DNA from: Acheta domesticus
Lineage: Eukaryota; Arthropoda; Insecta; Orthoptera; Gryllidae
Reading direction: 5' to 3'
DNA: 64,000 nucleotides
Assembly (NCBI GenBank): GCA_031308135.1
Contig: JAHLJT010003656.1
Coordinates: forward strand, 69,272,984 to 69,336,983
Below, piece by piece: positions 50,501 through 62,500 of the stretch. A program made the position numbers and the translations under genes. The notes below the pieces were generated by a model. It saw only the letters and a list, made by a program, of their open reading frames with translations, made no database searches and was not told the DNA's origin. Numbering within the stretch: position 1 is the stretch's first letter; each line of letters opens with the position of its first letter.

Positions 50501-53500
50501 TGACCATAGTTGTCCAGACCTACTAATACCAAAAGGCAGCATCTTAAGCCCGATCTAATGACAAGCAAGAATGAGATAAAATATTTGTGTAAATGTTTAT
50601 TCACAACGCAAAAACACTATTTGCTTTCAAGAAATAGTTAACATATTTTTTGACCCGCACTGAAACACGTTTTGTCGTTACTAGAAATGCATTCGGCGGA
50701 GTGATTCACGCTAATATTATGGCTGCTTGTTATCCCTCGCCGGTGCGCGGTCTTCGCTTTCATCACTGAAGTCATTGAGCGTTTGTTGTTTCAAAGCATT
50801 GGGCGGTCTCTTCGGTCGGGCTCTGTTTTAATGACATTCCAGAAGTCTTCTCGCTACAGCAATGACCCGCGATCAGGGGAACAGACAGCAGCAAAAGAAA
50901 AGACAAACATTTCCTCGCCACACAAATATATTCTTCTCATTTCCAAAAGCTTCAAAGTTTTCAAGCGCAATGAGGCATAATAGAAGGTAGATATCTGCCT
51001 CTTCGAAATGCATTTAAGCGACTTTGCGAGGATGCTTTATATATGAGCAGTTGTACAAATGGTGTAATTCTTAATTCGACGTCGCAGCTCATTATAACTC
51101 GTGGTTTCAAATAGATTCGGGTAAGTTTGGACATTCTGTATAGTTCCTTGCAATTTAGGTAATCAAGATGGTTCGAAGCTTTGTTTTTTGTGAGGAAAGC
51201 ATATCTCGAAAATTAAACTTTGATGTGTATACTCAGAGATAAACTGTTTTTGAATACCACACGTTTCGTATGAAATTTCGATTATTTATACACGTTAAAA
51301 TTTGTTTTCAAGATAAAATTAAAAATAAATTTACCCAATAAAAAAGACGTTTCGGGGAACGAATTTTGTCCCTATTTTTAGCTAAACAAGATTGTAAGAA
51401 TAACAATTTAATTACATTGTTTAATATACAAAGCCCACAGTAACCAAGTACAAGTTGTATCCTCAGTTATTTCCTATTGCAGATCATATTACATATGAGA
51501 ATTAATAAATGGATTGCCATCGTATGGCGTATGGCGTATGCATTCCCTGTATGGCGTACGATTAATTGTACAAAAACGGAAAATATTTAGTGAATTAAGA
51601 AAACACAATATAGACTGAGATAAAGATTTGAGACAGAAAGGGAAGGGGAAAAGAAGTGCAAGGAATCAAAGAAACAGGAAACAGAAAAGAGTTAATATTT
51701 TTTGACTGTATCGCCTTACTTTGTAATCGTGAGTCGGAATTCGTAGTTTTTTGACAGAATAACTCTTATTGTCGTTCCGGGTAACGAAAAAGCAGATAAA
51801 TGTTTCTATTTGTAGTAAATTACTTCCTCTAACTGTTTTTGTAATCATAATCCGCGTTTCGTGGATCCTTTACACCGAAAAATCAAGTGACGGCAAAACA
51901 TCCGTCCGTCTGTATGTCTGGTCTGTGACTTCTGAGGCTTGCAATATGATTATCCTTTTACCAAATGGTATTGAAATACGGCCATGTTATCCGACAGATC
52001 CCTGTAAGCATCAGGCTGCGCCGCTTCTCTTATCCGGAATACACGGACGATCCCATCCTCCTTGCCTTGGAGAGCATAGTGTCTTCCATGCTCATGCTGG
52101 GATTCGTCTACACCTGCATCGCTACCATCAAATCCATTACGACGGAGAAGGAACATCAAGTAAAGGTACGATTTTTTGAACCTTCTGAGATTAAGAATAT
52201 TTAATAATAAACTAATTTAGTTGCATATGTACATTTCCAGACAATGAAGTGAGTTTTTATTGAATGTCTGGCGGTTTATATCTAAATAAAAATGTTTGGT
52301 CAGTTAGTGACCTACATAAAACTACCTACTGTAGTCACATGAATAATAATATGGGTTTTTGGGAAAAGTGTTGGGAGAATGATGGCCTGAGAGCAATGAG
52401 TAGCTGAACAGAATATAATTTTTCCCATCAGTTTCATTTTATGAATATAATTTTATTAATATAAAACATAATAAAATATATATTAAAATCTATATTTATC
52501 TACCTTGAACATGCAGTGGTTGAGTCATGCAATCTTCAAATTGTGGCAGCAGTTTCTGAAGAACATTGGTTTTCAGTAAAAGCTACTACACCAGCAACTG
52601 GTAGGAAACAAAACATTTACTGCATATGCTCTAAAATTTTGATTGACAGCCGTGCCTCCTCAATGATTTGCTATCGGATAGCGAGATGCAATTTCCTCTC
52701 CAGAGATCAAATTGGTATGCCTCTCGCGTTCAGTATCAGTGGTAAATGATGCTTTTGAAGGGTGACTGAGTCACTGGTATAGGGCGAGAATCGCATGACC
52801 CTTCGATCAGCTCGCTTTCACACCCGCCCGCTAACACATCAACTTGTTTAAAAGCGGTAGGACTGAAAGAAATTTGCAAGACGGAAGGTAATATATACCC
52901 AACGACTCATGAAACAATCACCGCTTCCAAGTTTTGTTTTTTTACTAGGCGCATCACCTTTGACATACGTTTGCAAACTTATCTATTTAGATCCACTGGA
53001 ATTTGGTGTATTTGAATGTCTTTCTCTAATTCGTTTATTAATTCTCTTGAAAATAATTTTGAAAAGTTTCAAATATTAAATTCCCGTAAAAAAATACCAT
53101 TTCGACTTTCTTTTGGAAATGCTATTATAATGAGTACTTTCTAAGTTCGATTCTCCGTCAGAAACGGAACGAACGTGAATACTATAATTTAAACATACGT
53201 TTAAAAAATTACTGAATATAGTCTTTCACCTACATACATTAGCGTTCCATACATTCGGAAAACATTTGTGATAAAATATTTTGTTTTCAATAGAAAGTAT
53301 ACAGCCCAAGGAAAAAATATATTTTCATTTATAGTTTTGAGTTTTACTAGTTTATATGTCAAAAGAGATAATTATTTTTTTAAAATCCAGTGCGATACTA
53401 TTGTATATTGCAAGATTATATAACTAGTAAAATATTTAATTAACTCTTGGATAATTACATCATTGGTTACATCGAATATTCTATGACCGAAAGTTGATGT

Positions 53501-56500
53501 ACAACCGTTTCGACAAAACCATTGCTTAGGGACCAAAATATGAATTCGCGATTATTTTGTATGAACTGGATGGTCATTTTCAATGATATCCCTTTAGGGT
53601 ATGTAACTTGAGAATTTCTATTGAAGGAAGAACTCTAATTATTTTCACGTTAATCACACATTTGCCACACTAAAGAAAAGTGCAGTGTCTTTTATGTAAA
53701 TAAAATATTTCAATTTTTTATTCATAAACATATTTTATAAGGAAATTAAGCCCTGTTATGAAACATGGATCAGGACACCTTAAAAATCTAAATGAAATTT
53801 CAGAACGTAAAATGTTTTACTCATTTTATAATTTTGAGTTCGTATTTAGATAAGCGAACTAATTTCCTGCTATGTCTCAAAGAGTTTCAATGATAGAAAT
53901 GTAATGCGCAGGAAGCAATGAAGATCATGGGTCTACCCACTGCACTACATTGGATTGCCTGGTTTATCAAGACGATGATCCTCCTGCTAATTTCCGCGGT
54001 GCTTATCACAGTGCTGCTGATGGTCAAGGTGGATGGAGAAGTAGCCGTCTTCACGTATGGATCCGGCTCAGTCCTCTTCGTGTTCTTGATCCTATTCATG
54101 ATAGCAACCACAGTTTTCTGTTTTATGGTTTCGGTGTTCTTCTCCAAGGGTAAGCAAGTTACAAAACATTCTAAATTGCATTTAAACCCAATTATTATTA
54201 GGCAAAATTGTTTGTTGTAACTTTCACCAACTGTAACTTTCGCCTCCCCAATATTATTTTCTGGGTCAATCGCTTTGAAACATTTTTTAAAAAATCCCCA
54301 CAAAATCACAAACGCTTTCTAGTTTGTCCGAAATATCCAATATCTCCACGATCTTATCATTCAATATCTGGTATTAATGTTAAAACACCTAAACTAGAAG
54401 TTCTACGTCTTTCTTCAGCTCCAAATGTAACCTCCATTCCAATAGTAAAACATTATCACACACCTCCAGAATCAAGACATTATATCTTCTCTAGATATCA
54501 CAAAATAATAATTCCTCTCCGCTGTAACCTCACTCCACTATCAGCATTCAAAATATTTTTTTACAAATGCAAACATTGCAGGATCCCAATTGAGTTAACC
54601 ACAAATTAAAATTGTTTAATAAATGTGTATGTTAGTATGACTACTCAAACTATCATGAGAAACTACTGAATGAGCCTGACTAATGAATACAAATAAATTT
54701 TTAAAATGCCAAATTATCGTTGAAATAGTCAATTCTACTGAAGTAGAATTATTCCATTTAAAAATCATTGTTTTCCAAAATGCTATTTGCAGACATTTAA
54801 TTAATAATATTTAATGTACGGTTCCAGGTGTCCGTAATACCTCTCCATCTAAGAATCTCATACTAGCACTTTGATATATTTCCCAGGAATATCTCCAACA
54901 CTATGAGAGTCTATGAAAACTCTACTGCAGTACTGAAAGGAAGAAAACAACACTGAAATGTTTGTTAGATTAAATCAATGTTATAAATTGCTAGAAAATA
55001 ATACAAAAAAACTTGCATTAACATTGTTGGCATTTCCTATAATTACTTTCTCGAATAGTTAGTACAGAAATTTCCAACAGTAGAGAATATGCAACAAATG
55101 TAATTGAAATAAATCATTAATAAATGATAGGTCCAACTTCATCTCTGTCTTTATCTTATTTGTGATATATGCCCTTGAAAACTCAATATTCGTAGGGAAT
55201 TTATTCTTGAAAGATGTTAGGAATCCAGTCTGAATCATTTCACAATCCTATAATTTATGTAAGTTTAGTGTATACATTACAATTGTTGCCTATTGAATTG
55301 TTCAGCTGTGTAAAGTGTTGTATATTTCATTGATGGGAATATAATGTTTAGACTGTTTCTTGTTTCGCAGAAAATGGGGTAAATAATCTCGTTTCTAGAT
55401 TCTTCTAATAATTTTATTGACATATGATAAGAGTCACTGTAAAATTTATCATATTTTGTCGGATTGTGCAAAGGAGGAAACGAAACAGGGAGATAGAAGT
55501 GATTGAGGGCGAAAGGGGAAGGAGGGAGGGAGAAAAGAGAAATAAAATAAAATATTTATTGTATCTTTGAATTTTATTGTGGTGTAAAATTAATGGCAAT
55601 AACATTTAAATTCTCAGAATAGAAAAAATATTTTGAGCAATTTAAATTACAGTTTTTGTGGTTTCCTTGTTCTTAGCTAATACTGCTGCTACCGTAGGAG
55701 GATTGGCCTGGTTTCTCACTTATATGCCATACAGTCTACTGCAAATGGAGTACGAAGATATGAGTTTAACAGAAAAGCTCCTCGCTTCTCTGTCTTTTAA
55801 TACAGCTATGGGATATGGCTTCCGTGTCATGATAATGCATGAAGGCACTGGTGAGTATTTGATAATTGTTTTTCAGAAAAAATACATTTTCCGGTCATTA
55901 AAAAAATTGCAGTCACATGTATATTAGAGTATTGAAATTCAATTTTCGAAACCCCGGAATAGCTCTTAAGTTAAATAATGACTTTTACATATTTGTATTG
56001 AATTAACAATATGCCATTCGGCAAGTGAATTACTTAAAAGGATTGGGTGAAGCATTAAACACCAATATTGTCTTATAGGCCAAGAAATAAATAAAGGAAA
56101 TTAAAATTTCATTTGTACGTCATTGTAATGTATTAGCTCTGATCTAATTTGTGACAAAAATAATTTCATTTGTAAATCAATGGAATGCGTTAATTATTTT
56201 TCTCAGGAACGGGTCAAAAATGGAACAACTTATTCAAACCAGCGACTCAAGACGACACACTAACATTGGGATACATTTTCCTGATGCTTATAGTGGACAG
56301 CTTCATTTACATGTTGATTACATTGTACGTGGAAGCAGTTTTTCCCGGTGATTACGGAGTACCGAAACCGTGGTACTTCCCATTTCAGGTAATTTTTACT
56401 TTCCTCTATACATACGTATACACGGGATAATGTACGTAGTATAGGGAAAGTTATGTAATTCTGCGCGAAAAAAACGGGAAATTTTCGGCAGAAAAAAATT

Positions 56501-59500
56501 CATTGCCGGGCCCTGATAACGAAAACGTGGAGAAAATCAGTTGCTAAATTGAGAAAAAAATCCCCTAACACGTGGTGTAACCACAATCCCTGTTTTGTGG
56601 GTCCTTGATACCGAAAAACCCATTGAAAGCAAAACGTCCATCTGTTCGTCCCTCCTTCCGTCCGTCCGTCTGTCCGTCCGTCCGTCTGTGAACACTACTA
56701 GCACCTAAACCATACAGACGATTGTTTTCAAATTGAAGAAACCCCTGTCGATCTGGCTCGAGTCGAGGCTTTGAGATTTTGAAAAAGATTCTTAAAATTT
56801 GGGGGTACTTTACATGTATTTTACTCAATTCTTTCAAAAAATTTCAAGAATTTTTTTTTGAAAGAATAGAGTAAAATACACTTATTAAGGTGGCATAGGT
56901 CCGAATTTCGCGGTTAACTCTGAGTTTTCGAAAATTGCAAAAGTTTAATTTTTTTTCGGCTTCTTCCGACAACTAGAAAATTAAAGGAAGAGATTTTTTC
57001 ATCAAATAAAATTTATTCTCCATAGTGAATTGTTTCTTTAAGGTCATGTACATTTTTTTGAACATTTTAGTAGTTTTCGCCCAGTATTGCGTACAATATG
57101 TAGAATTTAAAAAAAAAATACAAAAATAAGATTTTCTCAAATTTGCTCAAATTTTTTTTTAATTTTTGGTAGGGATAATACTACATGTACTCTGTGAGTT
57201 GACGCAAACGCCACGTTGCTCTCTTTTTCTGTTTTTTCACAAATTACAAGAATATAAATTTTTTGACTTGTCTGTCACGTCCATAATACTTACAATAGCG
57301 GTGATTCGTTCACATTATTATATTTATAAGTATGTGTGCTTTAAACAATGTTGCATAAAGTTTCTCAAGAAATCAACCGTTTTCTGTGATAACTAGCTCA
57401 AAATTCCGCATTTTCAGAAACGCTCAAACGCCATTTTCTCAAAAATGGCTCCAAATTTGTTCTTCAAAGTTTTCGAACTGATATTGCTAATTGCTCTCCT
57501 AAAAATGACGTAAAGTTCATTTTGGGGTATATTTTTGTCTTTTCAAAAATTACACTAATGTAATTTTTTTGAAAGATTTCTCACACTGTTAATTCGAACG
57601 TTTTCTACAATTTGTAAAAACCTTGTATTTGTGGGTTAAAGTGCTTTTAATGCCTTCAAATAAAGTTTTTCGAAAATACAAAAGATTCCTGAGAATAAGA
57701 GCTTCAAATTTTGCATTTACAGTAGCGATGAAACCCCATTCTCTTAAATACGGCTCTGAATTTTTCTAAGAAAATTTCCATTTAGGACGTGGTTCCACTG
57801 TTCTTTAATATTCTTAAAATAATATTTCCGTTCTACTGTTAAGAAACCGAAAAATTAAGAGAATATTTAAAGAAAAGTAATTTGGGCGGCGATAGATGGC
57901 AGCTGGCAAGAGCATGTGTCAAATCCGAATTGGTAGCCGAGACCAAAGGAAATAGAAAACTAATACGGGAAAGTCTGTGCCATTCTGTAGCACCACTAGT
58001 CAAGTATTAGTGTAACTAATATTGGAAGAAGCAAGAGGCTCTTATTTCCAATATTACATATTCGGGTTGTTTTCTACTTTTACTATCAATATATTCTTAC
58101 GACGCGTCTCCCCATCACACTGCCAAGTATTGTGAACAAAAACGCACTTCGTCTATGTTAACCTGTATCTGAAACCAATTGAATCGTATCTTGCACTATA
58201 AGACTGGATTTGACAACTTTTCCTTCATGAAATGTATTCCTTAGAGGTTAGACACTTTGAAAATACGTTTTTCAGTTCATTGAGAATTGAATCTCATATG
58301 CAATCTAGATAATAATTCAGACAAAGTTGTATTTACTCACCTACTTAACTAGTTACCGTTTGTTTTCTCTCGAAAAGCTCCTACCATGTTTTTTAAACAT
58401 TTTAAGAGGTATCTTCGTATAAAAAAACAACATGATGAAGTCTACTTTTGAACATATTTAATAAAAGTTGGCCGTACGTGACCCTTTTGTTTCCTTTTTT
58501 TCAGAAATCGTTCTGGTGTGGTCCCGAGCGCCATTCCATGGAAGTATTTGATACTCCACCACAAGATGAGAAAAATTTTGAGATGGAACCAACCAAAGCA
58601 AACGCGGGTGTTCAAATCCGCAATCTTCGCAAGGTACAATTCATTATCTATTGTTTAAGGAAGTACGCATACTGAAGTACTGCAAGGCAACCCATCTGAT
58701 CGCTCGAACTCGCTCTTTCGGCCCAGAGCAGTGTTGTCAAGGTCGATGCCACGAGCGGGAGTCCGTGGCACAAGTGCCACGACGAAATCGCCTCTCCTAG
58801 CAGTTCATCACCCCGCCGCACGAGACAACGCCATCGCTAACGGCGGGGTTACTAATAGTTTCCTCTCCCGACGCTAGTGGCGCAGAGAAGCTCGTGGCAT
58901 GGCACGGCGCCACGAGGCGTGCCACTGCCACCAGTAGCCGACCTTGATACCACTGGCCTAGAGCGTTGTACTTTCGAGCGACCGGGGGGAGCTCTTGCGC
59001 ATCGTATCGGACTTCAGCAGATGAACTTGAAGCACCAGTTTGCGTCACAATATTAGCGGGAATTTTAAATGCTATCAGATACCAAATCACCTTATTACCA
59101 GTCATTGAAACAGATAAATGAAGCATTTTTTAATATTTCAATTTCACCGTTATTGTGTTACTTTTCGTAAAAACTTTTCACTATATACCACATTCAAAAC
59201 GTTTCTCAACACTTTTCGCTCTCCATGCAACATAGCGGTTAGAGTCGGGTCTGGATTTTCAAGCGAAGAGCTCATGCTGTGGTCACGTGGTTCGTGACGC
59301 AAACTGGTGTTGCGCAGAACGAGCAAAATTCAATGCGCAGGAGTAATTCACCCGTGTCTTGCCACCGTGGGTGTGCGGTTTCGCAGCCCATCTGGTTTCG
59401 CCCAATGCACTTCATGCACCAATTTTCATCACAATATTAGCGGGAACTTCAAATGCAACAAGGCACCAAAAATCGTCATACCCGCCGAGAAAATATAACA

Positions 59501-62500
59501 CTAAAAAGTAAAATATTGATTATAGAGATTTTTCATTATTGAAATCTATTTAAAAAATTATGTCTTTAAATAAGGGCATGTACTCGTACAATTAAAAAAC
59601 TGTTTTCGCAAAATTCTCGTATTATAATTGCTAATGCATATGTTCAACTTTTTTTTAAGTATCGGGAAGGTTTAGTGTATACTAAATGTTGTGCTCGTGA
59701 TGTAGAGGTAACATGAATGACGTGATAACTCTAAAATCAATTCCTGTGATGAGGTTTACTAGTTGGAACACTTCCGCAGGATCCAACAGTATTATAATAT
59801 TATGTAAAAGAAAATAAATGTATCCCTGTGCAATTGAACACAGGCCGATGTGGCTTACAGGGGAGGTGAAGGTAGGGCTCCACCTATTCGTCGCCGTCGG
59901 CACAAGGAGGAGGTTGTGTGGCGAGCACAACGCTCTGGCCACCTTTGCCCCCAGTAAAGACTTCGGTTCTCATTTGGAAAGGAGGCTGAGACGACCTCAG
60001 AACCGCCCTGGATGGAAATCGCCAGTTGGTTTTTCTACGTATCTTCTGCACTTAATGTTCTTTGCTCACAAGACATACTCCTCAGCAATCAGTTGTCAAA
60101 TAAGGACGAGCTCTCAGCAGAGAACACTGACACTGCTGCCGTGCAGCACATTCGGTGATTTTGCTGGAAATAAGGAATTATTTCTATGGAAATATTATAA
60201 GGAAATATTTCTATGGAAATAAGGTCATATTTCCAGAATTGGAAAAACGTTTCCACTTAACCCATCCAACCCTATACAACTTCTCCTGCAATAATTTAAC
60301 TTGTTGTGTCCTCCCTTCACATAATTTATCCCATGAAATTAGTCTCATGGTTGCTAGATCTGTGAATATAGTTAAATCTCTCAATGCAAAAACAATTGAA
60401 ACAATTTATTGCCTTTTCAGGTATTCAACGGAAACAAAGTGGCCGTAGACAACTTAAACCTGAACATGTACGAGGGACAAATAACCGTTCTGTTAGGTCA
60501 TAATGGCGCCGGAAAAACAACTACAATGTCCATGCTCACAGGTGAGGAACAAATACTATCTCTGAACTAATTGAATATATTTTTGCGTCTGAACCATCCT
60601 ATATTTTTCATGTACCATAGAGTAGTACCTTTTATCTTCCAGCGTTAAATTAAATAAGTACATTCAAATTTCTAATCAGAGATGTTCGAAAAAATCCTCT
60701 CATTGGCAATATCGGCATAGGGAACTTAATTTTATTTGATATTCCTGTTGAAAATTTGCATCTGAATGGTCTAAATATTAGGTAACTGTTTCCCCTTGAG
60801 ATTCCAAACAACGAGGCTCAATGTTTTCAATGGTTTCGAATTGCAATTCTTTGAAAAGCGTAGGTTTCTGCAGTCTGATTCAGTAGATACTTGTATGTCT
60901 GGGAGACTCCGCCTCTTAGGCATGATCGCCAATGTTCAGATCGTTATATTGCAACTTACATCGAAGCGAAGATGAAGCATTTTTTGCACTGAGGAAGGTC
61001 GCAGTATGGCAGCAACATCGCCTAGGACACGGCGCCTCCCGGACAGCAAAGTATCTATTGAAACTGTTTATTACTGTTCGTATGGTAAATGCTAAATTAT
61101 CTTTGTCAGTATTATATCCGAAGATTATTTTCGAACTGAAAACAGAATGTTTTCAAGCCGTAAACATTCGATGACATAATGGAAGTAATTTCTAATGTTT
61201 CTCTACACCATGTTCGGTCTCAGAATCAAGCCGTATGGCCTGATCCTCGCAATGAAAATAGCGATATGTTTACGGTAAAGTGCTTCGACCCATCCAGGTG
61301 TGTACACCCCGACGAGCGGCACGGCGAAGGTGAACGGCTACGACGTGGTGACGGACATCGACGCGGCGCGCGACAGCCTGGGCCTGTGCCCGCAGCACAA
61401 CGTGCTCTTCGACGAGCTCACCGTGCGCGAGCACCTCTACTTCTTCGGCAAGGTGGGTGCTAGCCCTCTTTTCTTCTTTCTCTCACACACAGCCTGGGCC
61501 TGTGCTCGCAGCACAACGTGCTCTTCGACGAGCTCACAGTGCGCGAGCACCTCTACTTCTTCGGCAAGGTGGGTGCTAGCCCTCTTTTCTTCTTTCTCTC
61601 ACACACAGCCTGGGCCTGTGCCCGCAGCACAACGTGCTCTTCGACGAGCTCACAGTGCGCGAGCACCTCTACTTCTTCGGCAAGGTGGGTTCTAGCCCTC
61701 TTTTCTTCTTTCTCTCACACACAGCCTGGGCCTGTGCCCGCAGCACAACGTGCTCTTCGACGAGCTCACAGTGCGCGAGCACCTCTACTTCTTCGGCAAG
61801 GTGGGTTCTAGCCCTCTTTTCTTCTTTCTCTCACACACAGCCTGGGCCTGTGCCCGCAGCACAACGTGCTCTTCGACGAGCTCACAGTGCGCGAGCACCT
61901 CTACTTCTTTGGCGCGGATCCCTCTTTTTCACACACATACGAGTACAGCCTGTGCCCACAGCATAACGTGCTCTGGGATGGGCGCGAGCACCTCTGATTC
62001 TTCGGCAAGGCGTGCTCTAGTCCGTATCTCCCTCTCTCTCTCTTTCTCTCTCTCTCTCACGCACACATATACACACACAAAGTCTCTGCCAGCAGACTCT
62101 GTGTGTGACAGTCTGGGCCAGCAGACAGTCTGTGCCTGAGACAAATTCAAGGAGCCCGAGCACCTCTATTCCATTGGAGGTGTGCAAGTCCTCTCTCTCT
62201 CTCACGCGCATTCGCAGACTTATACAAACACACGCAGCCTATGTACTCTTCGACGATCTCACGAAAAATATGCGCAATCTCCTGTTACACACTCCTCTAT
62301 AGTACCGAAGCATCGAGAAACTACACAGTAGTAATTTCTTATACTTTATTTCTATCACATTCATTTTAGATGAAACATTAGTACTTATAAATATATAGTC
62401 AATTTCTATGCAATGTAATATTTTTTCAAAGTCCTAGATCCATAGATCTCACATCTTACGCTCGGAACTAATGGAATAATTATTTGCTTTTGGAATTTTA

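Noticed and set aside
61375..62000. CRISPR-like array
   Set aside because: Direct repeats are 116 bp with no unique spacers, in an animal gene; units are duplicated exon/intron.
61300..62139. Several overlapping plus-strand frames (about 97-131 codons) with near-identical repeated peptides
   Set aside because: They read duplicate exon pieces and intron in shifted registers. They are a by-product of the 116-bp array, not genes.
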